Source: Blattabacterium cuenoti
Lineage (GTDB): Bacteria > Bacteroidota > Bacteroidia > Flavobacteriales > Blattabacteriaceae
NCBI RefSeq assembly: GCF_014251255.1
Contig: NZ_CP059182.1
Location: 1 to 64,000 of the forward strand
Direction of reading: 5' to 3'
DNA: 64,000 bases
Positions 1 to 9,123 of this stretch are shown here, piece by piece; position 1 is the stretch's first letter, and each line of letters starts with the position of its first letter. Under the pieces are notes generated by a model, which made no database searches, had not been told where the DNA came from, and worked only from the letters and a program-made list of their open reading frames with translations. A program made the translations under genes and the position numbers.

Positions 1-18
1 TTGAAAATTTTAAAAATT

Positions 19-1275
19 ATGGATAATGAAGCTTTAATAGATTCTTTTTCAGATTTTAAATATGAAAAAAATATAGATAGAGTTAATCTCATGGCTATTT
101 TAGAAGAATCCATACGATGTGTATTGAGAAAAAAATACGATTCTTCTAAAAATTATGATATTATTGTTAATCCAGATCAAGGAGATTTAGAAATTTGGAG
201 AAATCGTATAGTTGTAAAAGATGGGTTTGTGAAGGATCTCAATAAAGAAATAGAATTATCTACAGCTCGTAAAATAGAACCAGATTTTGAAATAGGAGAA
301 GAAGTCACAGAAAAAGTAGAACTAAAATCTCTTGGAAGAAGATCTATTTTATCTTTAAGACAAAATTTACTTTCGAAAGTGAACGAATATGATAATACAA
401 ATACTTACAAAAAATTCAAAAATAAAATAGGAGAAATTATTAACGTTGAAGTTTATCACATTTTACCTAGACAAATTATTATGAGAGATGAAGAACAAAA
501 CGAAATGGTTCTTCCTAAACAAGAACAAATTCCAAATGATTTTTTTCGAAAAGGAGATCCTGTTAGAGTATTAGTAAAAAGAGTAGATTGGAAAGATAAT
601 AAACCTTTTGCTATTCTGACTAGAAAAGATGAAACTTTTTTAGAAGAACTTTTTAAATTAGAAATACCAGAAGTTTCTGAAGGATTAATCACGGTTAAAA
701 AAGTAGCGCGTATTCCAGGAGAAAAAGCAAAAATTGCTGTCGAGTCTTATGATGATCGTATAGATCCTGTAGGAGCTTGTGTTGGAATGAAAGGATCTAG
801 AATTCATCCTATTGTTAGAGAATTAAAAAACGAAAATATAGATGTAATCAATTATACATCCAATATACAATTATATATAACGAGAGCTTTAAGTCCTGCT
901 AAAGTTTCCATGATGGAGGTGAATGAAGAACACAAATATGTGAATGTATATGTCAAATTTGAAGAAATATCTAAAGCGATTGGAAAAGGAGGACAAAATA
1001 TAAAATTAGCTAGTCAATTAACAGGATATAAAATCCATATTTTTAGAGATTTTCCTTATGAAGATGACGTAGAACTAACAGAATTCTCTGACGAAATAGA
1101 ACCAGAAGTTCTAAAAAAATTTCATCAAGTGGGATTGAATACTGCAAAATCCGTTTTAAACTATAGAAATAATGATCTTAGTCAACGGACTGATCTTGAA
1201 GAAAAAATTATTAAAAAAGTAATTTTTATCCTCAAAAAAGAATTTGAGGAAGAATTCAATAATAATAAAAAATAA
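19..1275 (+). CDS. nusA: Transcription termination/antitermination factor NusA
   Basis: NusA binds RNA polymerase and nascent RNA and modulates pausing, termination and antitermination. The N-terminal ~125 residues match the polymerase-binding domain (MDNEALIDSFSDFK, GDLEIWRNRIVV, ARKIEPDFEIGEEV). An S1-like stretch follows at about 135-200, then two KH domains at about 225-345 with the motifs GMKGSRI and IGKGGQNI. The frame is open from a TTG at base 1, but flavobacterial homologues begin at the residues encoded from the ATG at 19, so I start there. The length (418 aa) is normal for the phylum, without the acidic repeats of gammaproteobacteria. It precedes infB in the usual bacterial order. 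High confidence. Confidence 0.95.
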   Translation: MDNEALIDSFSDFKYEKNIDRVNLMAILEESIRCVLRKKYDSSKNYDIIVNPDQGDLEIWRNRIVVKDGFVKDLNKEIELSTARKIEPDFEIGEEVTEKVELKSLGRRSILSLRQNLLSKVNEYDNTNTYKKFKNKIGEIINVEVYHILPRQIIMRDEEQNEMVLPKQEQIPNDFFRKGDPVRVLVKRVDWKDNKPFAILTRKDETFLEELFKLEIPEVSEGLITVKKVARIPGEKAKIAVESYDDRIDPVGACVGMKGSRIHPIVRELKNENIDVINYTSNIQLYITRALSPAKVSMMEVNEEHKYVNVYVKFEEISKAIGKGGQNIKLASQLTGYKIHIFRDFPYEDDVELTEFSDEIEPEVLKKFHQVGLNTAKSVLNYRNNDLSQRTDLEEKIIKKVIFILKKEFEEEFNNNKK

Positions 1276-1332
1276 TCCATGAATTTTTTTTGTGTCTAAA
1301 TTTTTATTTTTGTTCTTATTATTAAGATTTAT

Positions 1333-4029
1333 ATGACTGATAAAATCAGATTAAAAACAGTATTAACCAAATTCAATATTTCCTTACAAAGAGTTGTCAA
1401 TTTTTTGAAAAGAAAAGGGATTAAAATAGAAAATAATCCTAATGCAAAAATAGAGGAACAAGTATACAGATTTCTTGTAAGAGAATTTAAAACTTATAAA
1501 GAAATACGAGATGCTTCTGAAAAAGCTTTTTTACAAAAAAGAAAAGAAAAAGAAAAAATAAAAAAAGAAGTATTGAAATCCAAACATAATAATGTTGCTC
1601 ATCAAATCATACGTGCAAAATCAGAGAAACTAGTTAGATTAAAAAAAATAGGAAAAATAGATATTGACACATTAGAAAAAAAATATGGAACTCCCGAAGG
1701 GACAAAAGACAAAAAACATATTGAAGTTGAAGAGAAAAAAACAGGAAATCATAAATCTATTATTCAAAAACATAAAGAAAAAAATAATAAAAAACCTGAA
1801 CATATAGATACTATCTATCAAAAACTAGATGGTGTCATGTTAACAGGAGATAGAATTGATCTATCTCAATTTGAAAAAAAAAGAACAAAACAAGAAAATA
1901 AAAAAAAACGAAAAAGAATTAAAAAAGAAATAATTCTTGAAGAGATAAAAAATATTCCTATCAATAGTGTGAATAATAGTAGAAATAAACAGGAAAAAGA
2001 AAGAAGAAATATTTTTAAAAATTTTTCTCATGAAAAAAAAATGGAGAAATCAAAGAATAAAAAAAATTATCAAAAATCTATAGTTACTGAAGAACAAATT
2101 GAAAAACAGATTAAAGAAACTTTAGAAAAACTTTCTTCAAAAGGAATTAAATCAAAAGCTTCAAAAATTAGAAAAGAAAAACGTTTACATAAAAAAGAAA
2201 AAAGAATTCTTAAAAATGAAAAAATAAAAAATGAAAAACAAGAACAAGAAAAAGTTCTTAAACTAGCTGAATTTACAACTGTAAATGAATTAGCATCTAT
2301 GATGAACGTAAATGCAACAGATGTTATTGTTTCTTGTATGTCATTAGGAATTATGGTGACTATGAATCAAAGATTAGACGCAGAGATATTAACCCTTGTT
2401 GCTGATGAATTCGGATACAATGTAGAATTTGTAGGATTAGATTTAGAAGAAGCTATTCAAGGAGATCATGATTTAGAAGAAAATTTAAAATCTAGACCTC
2501 CTATTATTACTGTTATGGGACATGTGGATCATGGAAAAACATCTTTATTAGATTATATTAGAAATACTAATGTAATTGCTGGAGAAGCTGGTGGAATAAC
2601 TCAACATATAGCAGCTTATAGTGTTGAACTATCGAATAATCAAAGTATCACCTTTTTAGATACACCTGGTCATGAAGCTTTTACTGCTATGAGAGCAAGA
2701 GGAGCACAAATCACGGATATAGCGATTATTGTGATAGCTGTAGATGATCAAGTAATGCCTCAAACTAAAGAAGCTATTAGCCATGCTCAAGCAGCAAATG
2801 TTCCTATTATTTTTGTGTTTAATAAAATTGATAAACCCAATGCAAACCCTGATAAAATTAGAGAACAATTAGCTAATTTAAATTTTTTAGTAGAAGAATG
2901 GGGGGGGAAATATCCCTCTCAAGAAATTTCAGCAAAGTTAGGAAATGGAGTAGATAAATTATTAGAAAAAGTTCTTTTAGTCTCTGAATTATTAGATTTA
3001 AAAGCAAATCCAAATAAACCTGCGACAGGAACTGTTATAGAAGCTTCTTTAGATAAAGGAAGAGGATATATAACCACCTTGCTTTTGCAAGGCGGAACAT
3101 TAAAAGTAGGTGATTATGTTTTAGCAGGAAGTCATCATGGAAAAGTCAAAAATATTTTAGATGAACGTGGAAAATCTATTCCATGTTCAGGACCATCAAA
3201 ACCTATCAAAATTCTAGGATTAAACGGAGCTCCTACTGCTGGAGATAAATTTAAAGTATTCAAAGATGAAAAAGAAGCAAAACAACTTGCTTCTAGAAGA
3301 GAACAACTGCAAAGAGAACAAAATATAAGAGCTCAAAAACATTTGACTCTAGATGAAATAGGAAGACGTATAGCTCTAGGAGACTTTAAAGAATTAAAAA
3401 TTATTATTAAAGGAGATGTTGATGGTTCTGTAGAAGCTCTTACAGATTCTTTACAAAAATTATCTATAAATAGGATCATGATTAATATTATATATAAAAG
3501 TGTTGGTCAAATTACAGAATCTGATGTTTTGTTAGCAAGTGCTTCAGATGCTATTATAGTAGGATTTAATGTACGTCCCAATACTGGAGCTAAAAATATT
3601 GCAAAAAAAGAAAATATAGAAATACGAATTTATTCAATTATATATGACGTTATTAATGATGTTCAAGAAGCTATGGATGGAATGTTATCTCCAGAAACAA
3701 GAGAAAAAATTTTAGGAAATGCAGAAATAAGAGAACTTTTTAAGTTTCCAAAAACAGGAACTATAGCTGGATGTATGGTCGTAGAAGGAAAATTATTACG
3801 TAAAGCAAAAGTTAGATTAATTAGAGAAGGAATTGTAATATACAACAATGGTGTTTTTACTTCTCTAAAACGTTTTAAAGAAGATGTAAAAGAAGTTTCT
3901 AAAGGATATGAATGTGGATTGGGGATAAAAGATTATCATAATCTTAAATATGGAGATATTATAGAAGTCTATGAAGAACTATCTTATTCTCCTCCTCCTA
4001 CTACAACAACTACAAACAAAAAGAAATAA
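1333..4029 (+). CDS. infB: Translation initiation factor IF-2
   Basis: IF-2 is the GTPase that brings initiator tRNA to the ribosome. The N-terminal ~310 residues are a Lys/Glu-rich, low-complexity extension. The IF2_N region follows ([21 protein letters not shown]). The G domain has G1 GHVDHGKTS at 396-404, G3 DTPGHEAF and G4 NKID, followed by domains II, III and the C-terminal fMet-tRNA-binding barrel. The C terminus carries a proline/threonine run ([13 protein letters not shown]) that looks like simple-repeat drift. It lies 57 bp after nusA and 14 bp before aspS, so the three are probably co-transcribed. Confidence 0.97.
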   Translation: MTDKIRLKTVLTKFNISLQRVVNFLKRKGIKIENNPNAKIEEQVYRFLVREFKTYKEIRDASEKAFLQKRKEKEKIKKEVLKSKHNNVAHQIIRAKSEKLVRLKKIGKIDIDTLEKKYGTPEGTKDKKHIEVEEKKTGNHKSIIQKHKEKNNKKPEHIDTIYQKLDGVMLTGDRIDLSQFEKKRTKQENKKKRKRIKKEIILEEIKNIPINSVNNSRNKQEKERRNIFKNFSHEKKMEKSKNKKNYQKSIVTEEQIEKQIKETLEKLSSKGIKSKASKIRKEKRLHKKEKRILKNEKIKNEKQEQEKVLKLAEFTTVNELASMMNVNATDVIVSCMSLGIMVTMNQRLDAEILTLVADEFGYNVEFVGLDLEEAIQGDHDLEENLKSRPPIITVMGHVDHGKTSLLDYIRNTNVIAGEAGGITQHIAAYSVELSNNQSITFLDTPGHEAFTAMRARGAQITDIAIIVIAVDDQVMPQTKEAISHAQAANVPIIFVFNKIDKPNANPDKIREQLANLNFLVEEWGGKYPSQEISAKLGNGVDKLLEKVLLVSELLDLKANPNKPATGTVIEASLDKGRGYITTLLLQGGTLKVGDYVLAGSHHGKVKNILDERGKSIPCSGPSKPIKILGLNGAPTAGDKFKVFKDEKEAKQLASRREQLQREQNIRAQKHLTLDEIGRRIALGDFKELKIIIKGDVDGSVEALTDSLQKLSINRIMINIIYKSVGQITESDVLLASASDAIIVGFNVRPNTGAKNIAKKENIEIRIYSIIYDVINDVQEAMDGMLSPETREKILGNAEIRELFKFPKTGTIAGCMVVEGKLLRKAKVRLIREGIVIYNNGVFTSLKRFKEDVKEVSKGYECGLGIKDYHNLKYGDIIEVYEELSYSPPPTTTTTNKKK

Positions 4030-4043
4030 GTTAAAAAAATCAA

Positions 4044-5783
4044 GTGAGTCTTAGTCAATCATCATACAGAACACATAATTGTGGAGAACTTTGTAAGAAA
4101 GATATTGGAAAAAAAGTAGTTTTATCTGGATGGATTCAAAAATTAAGAAATTTAGGATCTATAACTTTTATAGATATTAGAGATTATTTTGGAATAACAC
4201 AACTTATTTTTTCAAAAAAATTCAAAAAAAATATTGAATTGGGAAAAGAATTTCTCATTAAAGTTAATGGAAAAGTAGTAGAAAGAGTTTCTAAAAACTC
4301 TAAAATTCCTACAGGAGAAATAGAAGTCCTATTATCTAGAATAGAGGTATTAAACTCCTCCATATCTCCTCCTTTTTTCATAGAAGATAAAACAGATGGA
4401 GATGAAAAATCACGTATGAAATATAGGTATTTGGATATACGAAGAAATCCAATAAAAAATAATTTGAAACTTCGTCATAATATTTCTATAGAAATACGAA
4501 ATTTTCTTTCTAAAAATGGATTCTTAGAAATAGAAACACCTATGTTAATTAATCATACTCCTGAAGGAGCTAGAAGTTTTGTAGTTCCATCTAGAATACA
4601 TTCTGGAAAATTTTATTCTTTACCTCAATCTCCTCAATTATTTAAACAATTATTGATGATTGGTGGAATTGATAAATATTTTCAAATTGTAAAATGTTTT
4701 AGAGATGAAGATGCTCGTTCTGATCGTCAAATAGAATTTACACAAATAGATTGTGAAATGGTTTTTGTAAATGTTAATGATGTATTGATTTTTTTTGAAA
4801 AATTCATAAAATACATATTCAAAAAAATAAAAAATATTCAATTAGAACCTTTTACAAAGATTACTTATTCTGATGCAATTAAAATGTATGGAACAGATAA
4901 ACCTGATTTACGTTTTGAAATTAAATTTTTGGAGTTGAATGATTTAGTTCAAGAAAGAGGAATTGAATTTTTTAAAAAAAAAGAACTAACAATAGGAATA
5001 ACTATTCCAAAATGTAGTTCTTATCCATGTGAAAAAATTCATTCCATTATTGAATGGATGAAACAAACAAAAATAGGAATTAAAGATATTTTTTGGTTGA
5101 AATATTTTCCAGATAAAACATTATTTTCTCCAATGAGTAATTTTATGAAAAAAGAAGATCTGATAATGTTCATAAAACATTTGAAGGCAAACCCTGGAGA
5201 CTTATTATTCATTTTTTATGGAAAGGAAAAAATGAGAAATCAACTCAGTCAATTTCGTATGAAATTAATCAATTTTTTAAAAAAATTAAAAGAAAATATT
5301 AAAATATTTAAACCTTTATGGGTTACAGATTTTCCACTATTAGAATGGAATAATAAAATTAAAAGATATAAACCTTTTCACCACCCTTTTACAAATCCAA
5401 AAGAAGAGGATCTTCATCTTATAAAAAAAAATCCAGAAAATGTTCGTTCACAATCTTATGATTTAATTATTAATGGAGTTGAAATTGGAGGAGGATCTAT
5501 TCGTATTCATAATAAATCCATTCAAAATTTAATTTTAAAACATTTAGGATTCTCTGTAAAAGAAATTCAATCTAAATTTGGTTTTTTAATCAGAGCTTTT
5601 GAATATGGAGTTCCACCTCATGGTGGAATTGCTTTTGGGTTCGATAGATTAATTGCCCTTTTAGAGGGGAAAAAAAATATAAAAGAATTTATTGCTTTTC
5701 CAAAAAATAATTCTGGAAAAGATCTAATGATAGATGCTCCATCTTTCTTAGAAAAGAAGAAACTAAATGAATTATATTCATAA
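4044..5783 (+). CDS. aspS: Aspartyl-tRNA synthetase
   Basis: Class II synthetase that charges tRNA-Asp. The N-terminal OB-fold anticodon domain shows RTHNCGEL and VLSGWIQKLRNLG. Class II motif 2 is FRDEDARSDRQIEFTQID (about 220-237) and motif 3 is GIAFGFDRLIALL near the C terminus, with GVEIGGGSIRIH before it. The start is a GTG at 4044; no ATG lies between it and the conserved RTHNCGEL block, so the GTG is needed. At 579 aa it is near the usual bacterial length. Its 3' end overlaps the convergent ppa gene by 6 bp inside a long perfect hairpin (5754-5801). Confidence 0.95.
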   Translation: MSLSQSSYRTHNCGELCKKDIGKKVVLSGWIQKLRNLGSITFIDIRDYFGITQLIFSKKFKKNIELGKEFLIKVNGKVVERVSKNSKIPTGEIEVLLSRIEVLNSSISPPFFIEDKTDGDEKSRMKYRYLDIRRNPIKNNLKLRHNISIEIRNFLSKNGFLEIETPMLINHTPEGARSFVVPSRIHSGKFYSLPQSPQLFKQLLMIGGIDKYFQIVKCFRDEDARSDRQIEFTQIDCEMVFVNVNDVLIFFEKFIKYIFKKIKNIQLEPFTKITYSDAIKMYGTDKPDLRFEIKFLELNDLVQERGIEFFKKKELTIGITIPKCSSYPCEKIHSIIEWMKQTKIGIKDIFWLKYFPDKTLFSPMSNFMKKEDLIMFIKHLKANPGDLLFIFYGKEKMRNQLSQFRMKLINFLKKLKENIKIFKPLWVTDFPLLEWNNKIKRYKPFHHPFTNPKEEDLHLIKKNPENVRSQSYDLIINGVEIGGGSIRIHNKSIQNLILKHLGFSVKEIQSKFGFLIRAFEYGVPPHGGIAFGFDRLIALLEGKKNIKEFIAFPKNNSGKDLMIDAPSFLEKKKLNELYS

Positions 5784-5801
5784 TTCATTTAGTTTCTTCT
5801 T
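5754..5801. terminator. Perfect 22-bp-arm hairpin at the aspS/ppa convergent junction
   Basis: Bases 5754-5775 are exactly the reverse complement of 5780-5801, with a 4-nt loop (attc). The arms contain AAACTAAATGAATTAT and its complement. Both genes terminate within the structure: the aspS stop is at 5781-5783 and the ppa stop is on the other strand at 5778-5780. The right arm ends in a pyrimidine-rich tract on either strand, which suits a bidirectional intrinsic terminator shared by the two genes. The structure is read directly from the sequence; terminator activity is inferred. Confidence 0.75.
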
Positions 5802-6275
5802 ATATCGTAAAGATGATTCTTCATAAATAAAAAGAGCTTCTTTTTGGTTTTTCCAGTTTCCTATTTTTACTTCCTTACCCTCTAAATATTTGTATTCCAT
5901 GAAGAAATGTTCAATTTCTTTCTTCGCATGAAAAGAAATTTCTTCAATATTATTAATAATATTATAATTAGGATCTTCTATTGGGACACAAATAATTTTT
6001 TCATCTTCTCCTTTTTCATCCGTCATAAAAAAAATACCAATAGGTTTAACTCTAATTAAACAACCTGGAATTGTTGGTTCTGTTAAAAAAACTAATGCAT
6101 CTAATGGATCTCCATCTTTTGAAAGAGTTTTTGGAATAAATCCATAATCCGTAGGATAACTCATAGGAGAATATAGAACTCTATCTAAACGAATTAAATT
6201 ATTTTTCTTATCAAATTCATATTTATTTCGACTTCCTTTAGGAATCTCAATTAGTACATCAAAATTTGTTTTCAT
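5778..6275 (-). CDS. ppa: Inorganic pyrophosphatase
   Basis: Soluble family I pyrophosphatase, which hydrolyses PPi to phosphate and drives biosynthetic reactions forward. The family signature is visible as KDGDPLDALVF (D-G-D-P-x-D metal ligands), with LDRVLYSPMSYPTDYGFIPKTL before it and DEKIICVP after it. At 165 aa it is the usual bacterial size. It starts 13 bp downstream of the stop of the E2 gene on the same strand, so the pair is probably one transcript. Its C-terminal KKLNEL repeats the C-terminal region of AspS because the shared palindrome encodes the same residues on both strands. Confidence 0.95.
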   Translation of the reverse strand: MKTNFDVLIEIPKGSRNKYEFDKKNNLIRLDRVLYSPMSYPTDYGFIPKTLSKDGDPLDALVFLTEPTIPGCLIRVKPIGIFFMTDEKGEDEKIICVPIEDPNYNIINNIEEISFHAKKEIEHFFMEYKYLEGKEVKIGNWKNQKEALFIYEESSLRYKKKLNEL

Positions 6276-6288
6276 ATTTTTTTTTGGA

Positions 6289-7458
6289 CTATATTTTTGT
6301 GTAACAATTAAATTTCTCTAAATACAAAGCAACTTTTTTAGCAAATCCTCCTCCTAAAACCCCATCTATAACGCGATGATCATAAGAATGTGACAAATAA
6401 ATTTTATGTCTAATTCCAACAAAATCTCCTTCTGGAGTTTCTATAATGGAAAGTTTTTTTTGTATTACTCCTATTGCCAATATAGCTACTTGTGGTTGAT
6501 GAATAATAGGAGTTCCAAATAAATTTCCAAAACTACCTATATTGCTAATAGTATAAGTTCCTCCTTGTGTTTCTTCAGGTTTTAATTGATTCAATTTTGC
6601 TCTTTTTATTAAATCATTAATAATTTTTATTAATCCTCCTAAACTATAAGAATCTGCATGTTTAATGACAGGAACAATTAAATTACCATCAGGTAATGCG
6701 GTAGCCAATCCTATATGAATATTTCTTTTTTTTATAATATTAGTTCCATTAACAGAAATATTGATCATTGGAAGATCTTTTATAGCCTTAACCACACATT
6801 CCACAAATACAGACATTAAAGTCAATTTTTCTCCTGTATTTTTTTGAAAAGTATCTTTCATTTTTTCTCTCCACTTAACAATGTTTGTTACATCCGCTTC
6901 AACAAAAGAAGTAACATGTGCAGATATATTTTTACTTTCCATCATATGTGATGCAGTGATTTTACGCATTCTATCCATTTCTTCTATGATCTCCTCATCA
7001 TTATCATTTTTACCACTACTAGTAAATGAAAAATTATTGTAAGGAGAAATGATTTTATTTTTATTTAAATGAATATACTTCAATATATCTCTTTTGGTAA
7101 CACGTCTATTTTCTCCAGTTCCTTTTATAGTTTCTAATTCAGAGAAATTAATTCCTTCTCTATGAGCAATAGAACGTACAAGAGGGGAATAAAATCTTTT
7201 TTTTAATGGTTCTTTTTCTTCTGTTTCTAAAATAGCTATAGCAGTTCCTACCTTAACCACTTCATTCGGAAAAAATAATTTTTTTTTCAAGATTCCATTT
7301 ACAGGAGAAGAAATTTCAGAATCTATTTTATCCGTAGCTATCTCTACTAAGAGATCTTCTTTTTTTATAGAATCTCCTTCGTTTTTTAACCAACGAATGA
7401 TAGTAGCCTCCGCTATACTTTCACCCATGGCTGGAAGGGTCAAATTATACTCGGACAT
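6289..7458 (-). CDS. 2-oxo acid dehydrogenase E2 (dihydrolipoamide acyltransferase), branched-chain/pyruvate type
   Basis: Acyltransferase core of a 2-oxo acid dehydrogenase complex. An N-terminal lipoyl domain carries the lipoylated lysine in EIATDKID (Lys44). A peripheral-subunit-binding domain lies at about 93-130 (SPLVRSIAHREGINFSEL). The C-terminal catalytic domain ends with the acyltransferase motif SYDHRVIDG. The lipoyl domain (MGESIAEATIIRWLK) resembles flavobacterial branched-chain keto acid dehydrogenase E2 more than pyruvate dehydrogenase E2, but substrate cannot be settled from sequence alone. No E1 or E3 gene lies nearby, so its partners must be encoded elsewhere. It differs from SucB at 53855. 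Confidence 0.85.
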   Translation of the reverse strand: MSEYNLTLPAMGESIAEATIIRWLKNEGDSIKKEDLLVEIATDKIDSEISSPVNGILKKKLFFPNEVVKVGTAIAILETEEKEPLKKRFYSPLVRSIAHREGINFSELETIKGTGENRRVTKRDILKYIHLNKNKIISPYNNFSFTSSGKNDNDEEIIEEMDRMRKITASHMMESKNISAHVTSFVEADVTNIVKWREKMKDTFQKNTGEKLTLMSVFVECVVKAIKDLPMINISVNGTNIIKKRNIHIGLATALPDGNLIVPVIKHADSYSLGGLIKIINDLIKRAKLNQLKPEETQGGTYTISNIGSFGNLFGTPIIHQPQVAILAIGVIQKKLSIIETPEGDFVGIRHKIYLSHSYDHRVIDGVLGGGFAKKVALYLEKFNCYTKI

Positions 7459-7578
7459 CTAAATTTTTTATCGTTTTATTATATATTGTTTTTTTTTCTG
7501 ATATTAACCATATTTTACAATCTATCTAAAAAAAAGAAAAAACCAATAAAACCAAAAATAATAAATTCATTTTAAAAA

Positions 7579-9123
7579 ATGAAAATTCTTTCTTTGAATC
7601 AAATTAAAAAAGTTGATCAATATTGTATTGATTACGAAGATATTTCTTCTATAGAATTAATGGAAAGAGCTGCAAAAAGTTGTTTCGATTGGATTATTCA
7701 ACATTATAATCATAAACTTAGAAAAATATCATTTATAATATTAGTAGGAAATGGAAAAAATGGAGGAGATGGACTTTCTTTATCTAGAATGTTACATTTG
7801 CATGGCGCTAGGGTCAAGATATATATCTTGAATATTTCTAATCATTTTTCAAATGAATTTATAATTAATAAAAATAAAATATTAAGATATGGAATTGAAT
7901 TGAATTCAATAAATGAAGGAGATAAATTTCCATTATTTGATAATAAAAATAAACTTATAGATGCAATTTTTGGAATCGGATTGAATCGTCCTATTAAAAA
8001 AAAATATTGGAAGTCTTTTTTTTATTATCTAAATAATCAGAAATTTTCATCTGTTATTTCTATAGATGTTCCTTCTGGTCTTTTTATGGAAAAAAATCAT
8101 GATATTATCATAAAAGCGACTCATACATTAACTTTTCAAGTTCCAAAAATTCCTTTTTTTTTATCAGATTATGCTTTTTACGTTGGAAAATGGTATTTAT
8201 TAAATATTGGATGGAAAAAAAAATACATACATAATATGTATGTAAAAAATTTTTACATTGATAATACAGATGTTCATTCTATTTATAGAAGTAGGGAAAA
8301 ATTTTCACACAAAGGAAATTATGGTCATGGACTTATTATAGGAGGAAGTTATGGAATGATTGGATCTGTTTTACTTTCTGCAAAAGCAAGTTTTCGAATT
8401 GGAATAGGAAAATTAAGTGTATATCTTCCACATTGTGGAAATAAAATTATACAAACTGTTCTTCCAGAATCTATTATAAAAACAGATCGAAAAGAAAATT
8501 TAATTTCTTCTATTCCTAATAATTTTATTATTCAAAAATATGCAGCAATAGGAATAGGAATGGGAATGGGAAAAGATCCTATCACTGAATATGCATTAGA
8601 ATCTTTTCTCTTAAGATTAAGAAAGAAAAATAAAAAAATTCCTATGGTGATAGATGCAGATGCGATTAATATTCTATCAAAAAAACCAAATATACTAAAT
8701 CTTTTATTAGAAAAAGAAACTATTCTCACTCCGCATCAAAAAGAATTTGAGAGATTATGTGGGACATGGAAAAATGATTATCAAAAATTATCTCTTTTGA
8801 AAAAATTTTCTAAAAAATATAACATTTTCTTAGTATTGAAAGGAGCGCATACTGTTATTTCTACTCCTCATGGAAATCTTTATTTCAATAGTACTGGAAA
8901 TCCAGGAATGGCTACAGCTGGAAGTGGAGATGTCCTGACAGGCATGATTACAGGTTTATTAGCTCAAGGTTATTCTTCAAAAAACGCTTGTATTATGGGA
9001 GTTTATTTGCATGGTCTAGCTGGAGATATAGCCTCTAAAGAATTAAACGAAGAATCTATAATGGCCATGGATATTATAAATTATATAGGAAAAGCTTATA
9101 AAAAACTAAAAAATCATGAATGA
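7579..9123 (+). CDS. nnr: Bifunctional NAD(P)H-hydrate epimerase / ADP-dependent NAD(P)H-hydrate dehydratase
   Basis: Repairs NAD(P)HX, a damaged hydrated form of NAD(P)H. The N-terminal YjeF-type epimerase domain (about 1-215) shows GNGKNGGDGLSLSR and IDVPSGLF. The C-terminal carbohydrate-kinase-like dehydratase domain (about 225-510) shows VIDADAIN, LTPHQKEFERL and the ATP/ADP-site motif AGSGDVLTGMITGLLAQGY. At 514 aa it is the normal fused length. Its end overlaps the convergent lnt gene by 10 bp. Keeping a metabolite-repair enzyme in a reduced genome suggests it is important. Confidence 0.92.
   Translation: MKILSLNQIKKVDQYCIDYEDISSIELMERAAKSCFDWIIQHYNHKLRKISFIILVGNGKNGGDGLSLSRMLHLHGARVKIYILNISNHFSNEFIINKNKILRYGIELNSINEGDKFPLFDNKNKLIDAIFGIGLNRPIKKKYWKSFFYYLNNQKFSSVISIDVPSGLFMEKNHDIIIKATHTLTFQVPKIPFFLSDYAFYVGKWYLLNIGWKKKYIHNMYVKNFYIDNTDVHSIYRSREKFSHKGNYGHGLIIGGSYGMIGSVLLSAKASFRIGIGKLSVYLPHCGNKIIQTVLPESIIKTDRKENLISSIPNNFIIQKYAAIGIGMGMGKDPITEYALESFLLRLRKKNKKIPMVIDADAINILSKKPNILNLLLEKETILTPHQKEFERLCGTWKNDYQKLSLLKKFSKKYNIFLVLKGAHTVISTPHGNLYFNSTGNPGMATAGSGDVLTGMITGLLAQGYSSKNACIMGVYLHGLAGDIASKELNEESIMAMDIINYIGKAYKKLKNHE

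Noticed and set aside
1305-1312. TATTTTTG as a promoter of infB
   Set aside because: It fits the -7 consensus but has no TTG at 17-23 bases upstream, and infB probably reads through from nusA; chance matches are common at this AT content.
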